64,000 nucleotides of DNA from Mytilisepta virgata (taxonomy: Eukaryota > Mollusca > Bivalvia > Mytilida > Mytilidae). The notes under the pieces are model-generated. The model was given only the letters and a program-made list of their open reading frames with translations. It was not told the DNA's origin and ran no database searches. The stretch is from NCBI GenBank assembly GCA_028015205.1, contig CM051511.1, positions 8,804,001 to 8,868,000 of the forward strand. Reading direction: 5' to 3'. A program made the position numbers and the translations under genes. Below are positions 22,200 to 32,941 of the stretch, piece by piece; positions within the stretch are counted from its first letter, which is position 1; each line of letters opens with the position of its first letter.

Positions 22200-23344
22200 T
22201 AGGGTTATTGCATACATACTGAGAAATATTGTCCTAAGTAGAATTAATATTGCACGAGCTTGCGAGGTTACAATGCAATATTGCTCTACGTGCAATATCG
22301 GCGAATATTGAACGTGAACTTTGGTTTACGTTCAACAAGGAATATTACGTTGCTATACAATAATTATATATTATCTGCATTTTGACAGCTAGATATCGTA
22401 AAATATCATCCCGTGAGCCAGAATATGAAGTTTGGGACGAGTGAGCGTAGCGAACGAGACCCAAGTCTTCATATTCTGTCGAGCGGGATGATATTTTACG
22501 ATATCTAGCTGTCAAAATGCAGATGATATTTTTATCATCTTAATTACTAATCTGAAACGTAAATATTTGTAAACTTTCTAAATTCTCCCAAATTATCGCG
22601 GGAAAAGTATGGATTCTTCATCCCAACGACAACAACACGTACGTTGTTTACCATACCAATAAGTATATATATGTCCTGAATGTTCATGTAAAATATCTTA
22701 TAAACGATAGAAATACATACATTAGGGTGTATTTTCATTTTTTTAAAAAGAAAATCAGTCTGGAAATCTTTGTTCATGAATTTCCGGGAAACTAAAGAAC
22801 CCGCTTTCAAACTTGCAACCTCGTGACGTCATAGTCCGTCTCCATTTGCGAAACAACGTCTGACTTAAATATGCGCAACATAAAATAATCATTCAACTTT
22901 AACCAAGGATACTACATAATTAAACATCATTTAGTTGTATTAGAACTAATTCAGGCGAAAATATGGCTATGAAAATATAAAGTGTACATTTAATAAATTG
23001 TTTTAATCGCAAATAATGAAATGCAATGGAAAGAGCGGAAAGAAGTCCCAGCAGACATTATCAGCATCGAGGAAAGACACATTTTGTTGATGTCACTTTT
23101 ATAAATTTCTTCATCATTCATTTAAATAAAACGCCATAATATAAAAAATGAACACCAGATCTTGATATATTTATTAATATTTTGCAATTTTGAAAGTTAT
23201 TTAATAAGTTCTAAGCTGCCAAACGTTGGGAGAATTTGTTGATAATGCCTGCTGACTGTTGATAACTCCTGCTCAGCGCACGCGCTTCTTGATACGAATT
23301 TTACGGAGCTGCTCAACAAGCTGATAGAATCGCAGGGAAGGATG
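22200..23344. mobile_element. ~1.15-kb insertion in repeat R with a long hairpin
   Basis: The paralogues at 11,540-11,590 and 37,380-37,420 read through this point, so the segment is an insertion. Flanks are GATAATAT on the left and GATAAATAT on the right, a possible short target duplication. It contains the hairpin at 22,376-22,525, a second set of short inverted motifs around 22,240-22,350 with CGAGCTTGCGAGG, and no recognisable protein; an 87-residue minus-strand frame (22,547-22,810) has no family resemblance I can name. Confidence 0.6.
22376..22525. repeat. Near-perfect hairpin, ~57-bp arms
   Basis: CTGCATTTTGACAGCTAGAT at the left is matched by its reverse complement at the right end. 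The arms continue through ATCGTAAAATATCATCCCG and pair almost without mismatch around a ~36-bp centre with GAGTGAGCGTAGCGAACGAG, itself partly self-complementary. Confidence 0.9.
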
Positions 23345-23570
23345 ATAAATATTTTTATTCTAAACTTTATTTATAATAGATTTAAAAGTTTTCTTCTTTT
23401 ACATGTTTTAATCAAAAACTACAAATAAAACTTAACATGTACTTTATTTGTGTGGGCTTATAATTGCATTCCCTTATAACTTGAAAAGAATCTTATATAA
23501 CATACATATTGTGCAAAACGGTTGTAAATTTTGTCCAAAATGATTTTTGTGGTTTTTAGAAGAAAAGGTG
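23345..23570 (+). repeat. Dispersed repeat R, second half
   Basis: Continues block 21,710-22,199 after the insertion. Carries ACATGTACTTTATTTGTGTG and ATACATATTGTGCAAAACGG, as at 1,860-1,945. Confidence 0.75.
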
Positions 23571-24365
23571 CGGTGGAAAATTAAAGGCAAACAATGAACA
23601 GAAAATCCTGTATCACAACCCACACAAGCACTTTAAGTCATGTATAGTTCATATGATATTTCGAAAGTACATAGCAAGGAGACACTTAAATATAAGTATA
23701 TCCAAATTTCATGAAAATGTCAATGGTAAATCTTTACAGTATCACTTGTTTGTAAAAATTATCTTAAGTTATTCTTGAAATCATGCCAAGGTTTTAATTT
23801 TTTGACAAATGTCATGTATTTATTTATATCGTCATAGTACATTTTTTTTATATTAGCAATTGTTTGGTTATTAGGTAACCAAATACGGTGTGTTTCCCGA
23901 TATGAACTAGACTAAGACAATTACACATCTAATTAGACAAGGGATTAGGGGGTCCTTTGAAGGGCAAATATTTGTGTATTTGTACATCTACTTCAGATTT
24001 ACCTTTAAGAAAGGAATGTTACATATAATTTTTTTATAATAGCCAAGCATTAAAATACTATCGGTTTTTTATATGATCATATGATATAAACTACAATGTA
24101 TGTGGATTCATTAAACATGTAGGTTAATTTTTATTTATAAAAAAGGTATTTTAAAATACTAAAGGTTGATATAAATATTATATTTTATTATTTATTTAAA
24201 ATATAATTAAACAACAAAAAAAAATAAATATGCTTCACGTCATCAAAAGAATATTTAAATTTGTCCAATTTCTTAATTATTTCTTTTTAAAATCAAAAAG
24301 TTCACCGAAGATAAATAGACATTTTCCTCTTCAGATTATCTCTTAATCCTTTGTTTATTTGAATG
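23571..24365. other. Stretch without recognised genes
   Basis: Very AT-rich. I see no frame, tRNA or repeat that can be supported. Confidence 0.5.
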
Positions 24366-24770
24366 TAGGAAAAAAAGTCACAGGAAAAAAAGTCACGGAA
24401 AAAAAATTATTATATGTATTGTTGCTTAGTTCATGTTTATGTTTATGTGATGTGCTTAATTATTTAATATTCATTAAATGTAAAAAATTTATATACTTTT
24501 TATTTATTTTCTTGCCTTTCCGGCAATGCAATGAATTTTTGACTGAGAAATATTATATGAAAGAACAGAATAACTTTAAAATTAATACACATATGATGAG
24601 GAAATTATGTTCAAAATGTATAAAAGAACATAAAACATCACAAAGGAAAACAGAAACAACAGATACATTGCCCACCAAATACATGTGACTTTATTTAATG
24701 TGACTTTTTTTCTTACCCTTTTGTGACTTTTTTTTGTGACTTTTTTCCTGTGACTTTTTTTCCGATCACC
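24366..24770. mobile_element. ~405-bp foldback element with iterated GTCAC/A-tract ends
   Basis: The left end repeats GGAAAAAAAGTCAC twice. The right end carries four units of TGTGACTTTTTTT in opposite orientation. Near-matching 13-mers flank it (GTTTATTTGAATG at 24,353 and GTTTATTTAGATG at 24,771), which could be a diverged target duplication. A 109-residue frame inside begins in the left repeat and is not credible as a protein. Confidence 0.6.
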
Positions 24771-25045
24771 GTTTATTTAGATGCTTTTTACACCAGTAAT
24801 TATTCGGGAAAAAAACCCAAGACATGATGTCCTTTGCTTTAAAGAAGCCATAAAATATTTCGGCATAATATTTATTTTACTGACAACTTTATTATTATCA
24901 TATCAATTTTCGTTAATACGCTTTAGTGATCTTTAGTTAATTATTTTAAAATAACATGAGACGGTTTATTGAGTTTTAATGAATTCAAAATATAATTTCA
25001 CAGATCCTTCATTAAAGTTTATTAATTTCACATTATAAAAAAAGC

Positions 25046-25472
25046 ACAGCATAGTATAAATTTACTTTATCTAATATTAGTATCTTTGGATTGTTATTTT
25101 GAAACTCCTGGGACGATGCCTCTGCTTGGTGGACCCTAGGTCTCCGAGGGTATTCGCCAACCCAGTCGTCTTGTCTGACAAGATTATTTATTGATTTGTT
25201 ATAGAAATTACCAGTATTTAGCGAAATTAAAAAAAAGTAATACTAAGGGTGCATTCCTTGTATTGCACATTGTAGATCTCATTAGCTGAAATGTGGCTTC
25301 CTATTTCGGTATTTTTGGTTATGAGTATTTCTTGTTTAAAATTAGTTTGGTTTTTGGTCTTCCAAGTGTTTCGGTTTTAATGCTGCTGATGAGAGGTAAC
25401 TCCTTGAAATGCGTCATATACAGCATAGTATAAATTTACTATAACTAATATTCGTATCTTTGGATTGTTATT
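25046..25472 (-). mobile_element. 61-bp-direct-repeat element, full-length inverted copy
   Basis: In reverse complement it begins AATAACAATCC, runs through CCTCTCATCAGCAGCATTAA and ends with a second copy of its own first ~55 bases (25,046-25,098 versus 25,420-25,472). The spacing between the repeats is ~374 bp, against 378 in the copy at 49,411. No protein is encoded. Confidence 0.8.
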
Positions 25473-26069
25473 ATTCATTCATGAAAGATTTTTTTCTGCA
25501 TTTCGTCACATGTTTATTTTTTTTATTTGTTTATTTCTCTTCATACATGGTTTAATTTATATTATTATTTATCAGCACAACACGTCCATGCAGCGTTGAA
25601 ATCTTTTTTATAATGTCGGAATATTAATCAGGAAATATAATTCTATAAAAGCTTTTAGCTTGTTTCCGATTCCTATTTTTTTTCTATGTATTTTGTCTGT
25701 TATTATGTATCTGAGAGTATTAGAATAAATATATTTACACTATTCTACAATAAAAGAATTGGAATAACGCACTCAAAATGGAATTTTACACCATCTTGTG
25801 AATAATGGAATTCAGTTGATATGTCAATATTTATTTTGAAGCTAAGTTTTGTTTCAACTCTGTTCACTTGTTCTTAAGAAGATCTAAATGTGAAAAATTT
25901 TCGGACGAACGAGGACGGGCGTAGTGATGGCATAATCGCAAGCATGCCTATGGCCAGGTGATCTTAAAACCGGGATTGAACTCAAATGGTTTTCAATCGT
26001 TTTCAAAACAGATTTGAAAACTTGTATGTCTAACTGATCTACTCAAACAACAAAGGAATATAGGAGACG

Positions 26070-26300
26070 TTGGGAGAAATTCTTAAATTACCAGATCATA
26101 TTAACCTTCATCAATCCGGGAGAAGTCCTAAGTCAGCTCGTAGACATATGGGAAACTTTAGCTTTAAATTGGTAAAATATATCCTGCTGCATTTAGGAGT
26201 AAAAACAGTGGGTACTTCTCATCAAATTATTACCAAGTATTACATGATTGGATTATGTGTCATTGATGCACACCCTCTGACATTTTACGCCGCAAAATAA
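26070..26300 (+). CDS. Convergent ORF of unknown family, open copy B
   Basis: A 76-residue open frame ending FYAAK at TAA. It lies just past the 3' end of the lectin pseudogene and runs toward it. Copies A (4,217-4,439) and C (32,729-32,941) encode the same tract but carry a frameshift or an internal deletion. Cross-copy frame agreement over about 65 codons suggests true coding ancestry, perhaps a terminal exon, since no upstream start or domain is visible. I do not recognise the family. Confidence 0.35.
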   Translation: MGEILKLPDHINLHQSGRSPKSARRHMGNFSFKLVKYILLHLGVKTVGTSHQIITKYYMIGLCVIDAHPLTFYAAK

Positions 26301-26455
26301 AATAATATTTTGAATATCGGTCATATCTATGTAATAAAAACCAGACCAAAGAGAAATTTTATATTAGCTTGAATTTATTAATGATAAAGTGAATAATGAA
26401 AGCCGTCCTATATAAACCGATATTTAAGTTCGATTATAGTCATGTCATCCTTCAG

Positions 26456-26851
26456 TTATTGGTATGCTTTAAACACGATCCATTTTTAGATTTCTGTTTG
26501 ATGCTTATTTGCTACAAGATCACCGCCGTTATAATCCAGATAAGCCTTGTGTACTTTGTTCAGTAGACTGTAGAATCTTTTGTCTTCCGGTACTTCTTCT
26601 AGTGATCACAAAGGAGTATCTTGTTCGATGTCAGGCATTCTAACTTGCTCCCCATTGTACTGTAAAAACTTGGACTCTCTTCCGATGGTGTAATAACCTG
26701 GTGTATCAGATTTCTGGAAGCTCCATATCTGGTCATCATACATTTTTCCAGTAAATATTCCGAGGTCTTTACGCCTCAAATTATAAAAGGCTCTCCCTCA
26801 TTTTTTTTATCTGTTCTGTATATAACATTTCCCAATTGTAACAGAACTCAT
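26456..26851 (-). pseudogene. SeviL-like lectin, dead copy B
   Basis: Aligns along its whole length with copies A and C but carries at least three in-frame stops: one or two in the A-rich tract just after residue 14 (with a 3-base gain), a TGG-to-TGA change at the second subdomain tryptophan (residue 81), and a stop three codons before the end region (near residue 121). The normal stop is also mutated (TAC CAA TAA). The upstream splice-acceptor-like CTGTAG is still present. Confidence 0.9.
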
Positions 26852-27199
26852 TCTACAGAAAAATCATCAGAAATAAATAAAAAGGAATTTAAATATACGA
26901 ATCTTAAATGTAAATGTATTGACAAAATGACATGAATACCCCTCTACCAAATAAAAATAGTTTTGCTGTAAGAAAACGAAATGAAAAGGGTATTGATGAT
27001 ATATTTCTGACACAATATCCCTAGATTTAAGTGGCAAAAGTGAACTTACGGTGGCTTTGTATTGCTGTATTTCAGCCACAATAAGACGGAGAAAAGCATT
27101 TCCTATAGAGAAGTACCCCGTAACTATTTTCGGCACATATGCAACTATATCGGGCACAGTTAAGTTAGGTAATTTACTTAATGCTCATAAAGTGTGTCT

Positions 27200-28066
27200 A
27201 CTACATGTACTAGGGAAAAAGAGGCATTTCCCATTCTGTTTACGGTTTTTTTCTAGTTTTATTATTTGATATTGTTGATCAATTGGGAATAGACCAAGAA
27301 GACATAAATCAATGGAATTTAAGTTTTTTCCCGAAAATTTATAATTATACACAACACTGGATATAAAATATTTATTTATTTTATTAACTTCACGAAAGCA
27401 CTGATTTAAGTTTAATATAATTTTAAAGCACATTCTATTAAAAACAAACACAAAAGTGTGAATTCTAAACATGGTAGCACAAAATAAAGTTTTTTTAAGC
27501 CATTTTCTCAGTTTTTACTAGATCAAACACTTTTATATAAAACCGGTATGCTTAAGCAAACACATATTAATTTCAACTTTGAATTGTTGATATAGGCATT
27601 ATGTAATTCCTTCATTTAAAATGAAAGTTTGGGACCTGTTCACTTACATTTCACCTCATCAGTTGTTAAAACAATAAACTATACAATTTGTTTATCAACA
27701 AAAACAATACTGACATTTCAGACACTTTACTTCAATTAGACAATTGAAGCCATTTAAATAATGCCAATAATGTTTGCAAACTTTTTATCATATTCACAGA
27801 AAATTATTATAAAATTGTGTAAAAATTCATCATAAAAAAGTGTAGACAAAATGGGAATTTCCGCTTGTTCCCTAGTGAACACGCTCTGACTTTGAGTAGG
27901 CAAAATGGGAATTGTCTCTTGTTTCCTAGTAAACACACTAAATTTAAACAAGTAGACCGAGTGGGATTTTTTTCATATTCCACAGTAGACGTAATGGGAA
28001 TAGACTATATGGGAATAGACCAAATGGGAGTAGACCAACTGGGAGTAGACCAAGTGAAATGTTCCC
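27200..28066. mobile_element. 15-bp-subterminal-repeat element, copy B
   Basis: Second copy of the element at 6,908-7,909. The right end has a cleaner run of TAGACCAAATGGGAG-type units at about 27,985-28,055, translated as M-G-I/V-D-x repeats in one frame and V-Y-S-x-x in the other, both artefacts of period 15. The left end is rearranged compared with copy A. Confidence 0.7.
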
Positions 28067-28471
28067 CATATTACATACTTTCGGGTTTTCTCATTTTTTT
28101 TCATACGTTTTAGTGTTAAAAAATATTTCAAATAAAAAGTAATGTCAAAGATTTTATCATTTACTGATAAATCCTCACTAGATATCGAGATTCTTAAATT
28201 GTAAAAACAATGGCTTCCTATTATCGGATTCAATATAGGTAAATTTTCTTGTTAGAATAATGTATATTTATTGTTCTCGCACTGTACCAATAATTTGTTT
28301 CGTTTGCTTTGCTTTTTTTATATTTAACAAGTCGTAAAAACACTTCAATTATAGTTATACTAGTGTTTTTGCAAAAAAACATTTTTATGTGTTCCTTTAC
28401 TTTCCAGTTCTAGAAAAAAAATACTTATATGTTGGTACAGCTTTCTTGTCCGTGACAAAGAAAACACTTAC

Positions 28472-28620
28472 TTTTTGAAGAAACATCCTGATTTTTTACA
28501 AAGCATACTCTGAAGATGACATTATAAACATTATCGTACTTGTGGATTCCAACTGAAAATCGGCAGTCCAATTGGTACCAATTGATCACTTCCCCTCGAT
28601 CTTTTTCAATACTAGTATTA
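28472..28620 (-). other. Exon-like segment, unknown protein
   Basis: A 149-nt segment with a strong acceptor (pyrimidine tract ending TTTTCATATAG) and a GTAAGT donor, open through 49 codons, with symmetric phase. It encodes EVINWYQLDCRFSVGIHKY followed by a tract ending NQDVSSK, with balanced composition unlike the surrounding AT-rich noise. No second copy was seen in the window. It lies upstream of the dead lectin copy on the same strand, but its phase does not join the lectin acceptor in frame. Family not recognised. Confidence 0.4.
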
Positions 28621-28639
28621 CTATATGAAAACAAAAATG

Positions 28640-29462
28640 TATTATATACCTGCTTGGGCTATAAATTTCTATAACCAAATATCAATATCATACGTCTCAT
28701 GTTCTCGTAAACTCCATACTTTTTCATATTCAATATTTAGCTCCGAGTATCAATGATTAGAATTAAATTTCAAAATGCGAAATTTTGTTATAGTTTGATT
28801 TAAATCATGTGATGTTGTTTCTTGACTGATGTGATAGTGTCTATCTTTTGCATATTTAAATAAGTATTCTACATTTCTACGCATTAAAGGGAGGTTTGAA
28901 GTAGGGGAAACTAAAAATTCTTTCATATTAAAGGCTTCATCTTAAATATCTACAAGATAACTAAGTAAGTGTCATGACAATTAGTCTCAAAATTTTAGTT
29001 TCCATAGTTTCAAAATACACTCACGTATTCTTAACATTCTCTCTGCTTAGCATTATCTTTACAAAAAGCGAAATATTACTAACATACATTGTACATGTAA
29101 GAAATATGTTTATATAACTTGCCTTTTCATACACTTTTTATGCATGACAGTGAATTAATTTTGTTTGACCGAGCTAAAAAGCACCTTATTTGCGATAGAT
29201 TTAAAATACACTACTGCATCAATATATGCTGAATTTGTTTTATATCTAAGACTGTAATTGTTCATATTTAGTTAAAATATTAGTTACGATGAACTTAAAC
29301 GGATCTGTAGACTATAAGTATATTGTCGTAAGGTAAGTATACTTTTAAAAGAAATAATTTCTTGAAATGTCAAAAATACCGCACTCCTATTGCAGCATGA
29401 CAATAATCAAGTCAACTTGATACCCCCGACCCTGACTTTAATTTAACCAATCGGAGTTGGGC
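28640..29462. other. Stretch without recognised genes
   Basis: AT-rich sequence between block B and block C. No coding frame, tRNA or repeat could be supported. Confidence 0.5.
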
Positions 29463-29680
29463 GATTAATTCTAACTTTTAAATGTGATTTAATCTAACAT
29501 TGTGTGTTGGCGTACATATTTGCTTGCAAAAACTAGGATAGACCTTTAAACTTTAAAAAATTTCCATTCCTGTACAGATATGCATAATTGCATATCCTGC
29601 AGTCGTGAACTATATGCCCAATCCTGTCCAAAACTTAATTCACTTGGGTTTTGCAAAGTCAGCAATTTTGTTTCCCGGAG

Positions 29681-29807
29681 AAACAGCCGCCACACATGTG
29701 CACAAATCTAGCTCCGTGGGTCGTACACAGCATATAAAAAGAGCTGTACAAGACTGGTATGCAGAACCACTACAAGACATTACAGAAGTCCAGTTTAAAT
29801 ACTAAAA
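29681..29807 (+). other. Conserved exon-like segment upstream of lectin copy C
   Basis: Paralogue of 8,402-8,528: same 127-nt length, CCGGAG acceptor and GTAAGT donor. Encodes HIKRAVQDWYAEPLQDITEV. The frame closes with a stop (TAA) one codon before the donor, which in copy A reads through, so the C version is either damaged or terminates there. It lies 2.3 kb upstream of lectin copy C on the same strand. Confidence 0.4.
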
Positions 29808-31189
29808 GTAAGTTATTTTTTACGAACATTGCCACCCACTATGAAATTTCTATTTTTTCACGCTCAAATATTTTTCAATTTTCAATATTTTCTTTAAAAC
29901 TTTAAATTTCAAATATATTTCTCAGAACTTTGCGTTTTATGACTTAAAGTAAGTATTAGTACAAATATTGTTTTAGTTATTGAATTGCAAAATGAATTTA
30001 TGATAAGGCTTATAAAATGTATATATCCTCAAATAATATAGTCATTAATTTTGTTTAATATTACTTTACTGGTCAGTATTGAAAGACTGACAGAACCCTT
30101 TAAGTCTACCTAAGCGCCGCAAATAACGATTACAAATAACCATTACACAACCACCTTTGTTTTTGACATATATGTAGTGAGGGTTTATCAATAAATGGTA
30201 AAATCTTTGACATTACTTTTTATTTGAAATATTTTTGACACTAAAATATATGAAAAAAAATTGAAAAAACCCGAAAGTATGTAATAGGTACGAAAGTGAA
30301 TGCAATAACAATCAGAATAAAGCCGACATATACACTTTCAATGCATAAAAAATGATATCAGCATTGATTGATCAGTACAAAAATTATTTTTAAGTGTAGT
30401 GCACAACATGTGGTCTGTTAAAATGAGTCGTGGTGAAAATCATTATTTCTGTAACGCAAAATGGTCAAAATATAAAATGTAAAACTTTTAAAATAATATA
30501 TGCGGGTTGAAAAATAAATATTAATAAATGCCAAATCGAAAATAATTCTTAAAAATTAAACAAACGCAATAAATTTGTGAAAGTTTATTGTACATTTTCT
30601 TAACATACGTTTGAAATTACAAATATTAAAAGTTATTTAGTTATTAATCAGGAGAATATGTGCAATATAAACAGCAGTTTTTTTTAAATATGCATGTGTT
30701 TATAAGACATGCACAAAGTACAAGACCATATGATTGTTTTGCACACATAGAATGCGTTTTCTGCCTTATCCAAGTAGATTTCACATAAAACAAGAGAAAA
30801 AAAAGATCCGTTATCTTATATAGATTACATTGAAACAAAATATAAAGTGAGAGTTTCAAGAATTATACTAAGTTGAGCTTATTTTACTAGCATTCACGAT
30901 ATCTAATCAATTCTCCCATATCCAGCTATCACGGTCATCACGTGACCTCTGGCAGTGCATAGGTGTTAAATAATGGCTGTCGATTTATCAATATAAAAAT
31001 CAACGGGACTTGTTAATTAAATGCCCATATTTTTTCGTTTTCGATATGTACTTTAAATTTTTCTTCTTGATATATAATACCATCCAACCCCACAAAGTAA
31101 AGTTAATATATGATAGAATACAAATATGACGACAAATTGATTTCGGGTCCCATTTTTCCTGCTTCAAAATAAGGTTGAAATGTTATTTT

Positions 31190-31315
31190 TTACAATTCTT
31201 TGGAAATTATTCAAGTACTCCGGCTTCCACCACCAATAAAAACTGGCAGCCGAAAAATAGCCAAATGTGCTTAAAACGGCGTAAAACCCCAACTAAACAA
31301 ACAAAAGACCTTAAT
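31190..31315 (-). mobile_element. Conserved molluscan interspersed repeat
   Basis: On the minus strand GGTTTTACGCCGTTTTAAGC is followed by CCAGTTTTTATTGGTGGTGG and GAAGCCGGAGTAC. This recalls a repeat core common in mollusc genomes. It is absent from block A at the corresponding point, where different DNA is found. Confidence 0.45.
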
Positions 31316-32112
31316 TAAGGGTTGGAACAATAATTATCCGGCAAGTCAAGATACAATATACATGTCAAATCGTTAATTAATTATAATTACCTGAAACACA
31401 CAGCATGTTAATTGCGGACAACAAATTTCGTTATATGTAAATTTACTTCAGATAAAAATCAAATCAAGTTTACCAAAAAAAATTCGTTTTTCGTGTGGCT
31501 TAAAAAATGGAAAAAAACTTGCACCATAACCCTTTATCACATGTAATTATGTACTTTTGCCAGTTTGTATAAATTTGTGATACATTTCATATTATTAATT
31601 ATTTTCACAATTACATATACTGGAATTATAATCCTTGTGAAATGTTACTACTTATTTCAAATAAAAAAAAAATTTATGTGAAGAAGGGGAGTACGTTCTA
31701 TAATCAACACAGAGTTATCGAAGTACGATAAATGCCTGGCATGAACGGTACCAGTACACGATAATTGGGTAACCAGTTAATAAGTCTAAACAGTTACCTA
31801 ACTAAATTGTGACCGATTTAGTTGCATATGCGCTGAAAATAGCAACGGGGTACTTCTCTATTGGACATACTTTTCTCCGTCTCATTGTGGCTGAATGCAA
31901 CAATAAAAAGCCACCGTTAGTTCACTTTTGCCACTTAAATCTATGGATATTGTATCAAAAATATATCAACAATACCCTTTTCATTTCGTTTTCTTATAGC
32001 AAAACTACTTTTATTTGGTAGAGGGGTATTCTTGTCATTTTGTCAATACATTTACATTTAAGATTCTTATATTTAAATTCCATTTTATTTACTTCTGATG
32101 ATTTTTTGTAGA

Positions 32113-32502
32113 ATGAGTTCTGTTACGATTGGGAAATGTTATATACAGAACAGAGAAAATGGAGGGAGAGCCTTTTATAATTTGGGGCGTAAAGACCTTG
32201 GAATATTTACTGGAAAAATGTATGATGACCAGATATGGACCTTCCAGAAATCTGATACACCAGGCTATTACACTCTCGGAAGAGAGTCCAAGTTTTTACA
32301 GTACGATGGAGAGCAAGTTAGAATGTCTGACATCGAACAAGATAATACTTTATGGTCACTAGAAGAAGTACCGGAAGACAAAGGATTTTCCCGTCTACTG
32401 AACAAAGTACACAAGGCTTATCTGGATTATAACGGCGGGGATCTTGTTGCAAATAAGCACCAAACAGAAAGCGAAAAATGGATCTGGTTTAAAGCATACT
32501 AA
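32113..32502 (+). CDS. SeviL-like R-type (beta-trefoil) lectin, copy C
   Basis: An intact 129-residue protein, the paralogue of 4,667-5,056. Three subdomains end at QIW (40-42), TLW (79-81) and EKW (121-123). The frame could start 15 bases earlier, adding MIFCR, but those bases form the pyrimidine tract and TTTTTGTAG of a probable 3' splice site, so the later ATG, shared with copies A and B, is preferred. No signal peptide. Compared with copy A it has D65 and N78 on the surface-type loops and W125 in place of Leu near the C-terminus. The silent/replacement ratio (seven to six over roughly three times more replacement sites) suggests purifying selection. Likely glycan binding, as for mussel R-type lectins; ligand unknown. 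Confidence 0.87.
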   Translation: MSSVTIGKCYIQNRENGGRAFYNLGRKDLGIFTGKMYDDQIWTFQKSDTPGYYTLGRESKFLQYDGEQVRMSDIEQDNTLWSLEEVPEDKGFSRLLNKVHKAYLDYNGGDLVANKHQTESEKWIWFKAY

Positions 32503-32581
32503 TAACTGAAGGATGACATGACTATAATCGAACTTAAATATCGGTCTATATAGGACGGCTTTCATTATTCACTTTATTATT

Positions 32582-32587
32582 AATAAA
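32582..32587 (+). terminator. Polyadenylation signal AATAAA of lectin copy C
   Basis: AATAAA 80 bases after the lectin stop, at the place matching the signal of copy A. Confidence 0.6.
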
Positions 32588-32728
32588 TTCATCTTAAATA
32601 TTTTCTGAAGAATAGTTTAACTGTGCTTATTATAAAAAAATCTCTGTAAAAATAAAATTTCTCTAAGAGCAACATTTTTATGGTCTGGTTTTTACTAAAT
32701 ATAAATGACCGATATTCAAAATACTATT

Positions 32729-32941
32729 TTAGTTTGCGGCGTAAAATGTCAGAGGGTGTCAGAGGGTGTGCATCAATGAGGTAATACTTGGTAATAATTT
32801 GATGAGAAGTACCCACTGTTTTTACTCCTAAATGTAGCAGGATATATTTAACGAATTTTAAGCTAAAGTTTCCCATATATCTGCCAGCCAAATTAGGACT
32901 ACTCCCGGATTTTTGCAGGCAAAAATTATCTGGTAATTTAA
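32729..32941 (-). pseudogene. Convergent ORF remnant, copy C
   Basis: Encodes YMGNFSLKFVKYILLHLGVK and HQIITKYYLIDAHPLT in the frame of the open copy at 26,070-26,300, but has lost five residues (the GLCVI part) and has a local duplication of TCAGAGGGTG that shifts the end. Faces the 3' end of lectin copy C. Confidence 0.35.

Larger units (their letters stand above)
25660..28190 (+). repeat. Block B, partial direct copy of block A
   Basis: 25,660-27,175 follows 3,810-5,390 and 27,200-28,190 follows 6,940-8,040; the ~1.5 kb of A between them is missing here. It carries a dead lectin copy, the open version of the convergent ORF and a second copy of the 15-bp-repeat element. Confidence 0.85.

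Noticed and set aside
24359..24688. 109-residue protein with Cys-x-x-Cys
   Set aside because: Starts inside the A-tract repeats of a foldback element, AT-biased composition, no homologous frame elsewhere in the window.
26867..27157. 96-residue minus-strand protein upstream of lectin copy B, with a similar frame at 31,809-32,021
   Set aside because: The frame is closed by a stop in copy A and the similarity is explained by block duplication; more likely 5' flank or untranslated exon.
32098..32112. Longer lectin start adding MIFCR
   Set aside because: Those bases are the pyrimidine tract and AG of a probable splice acceptor and are not in frame-conserved use in copy A.
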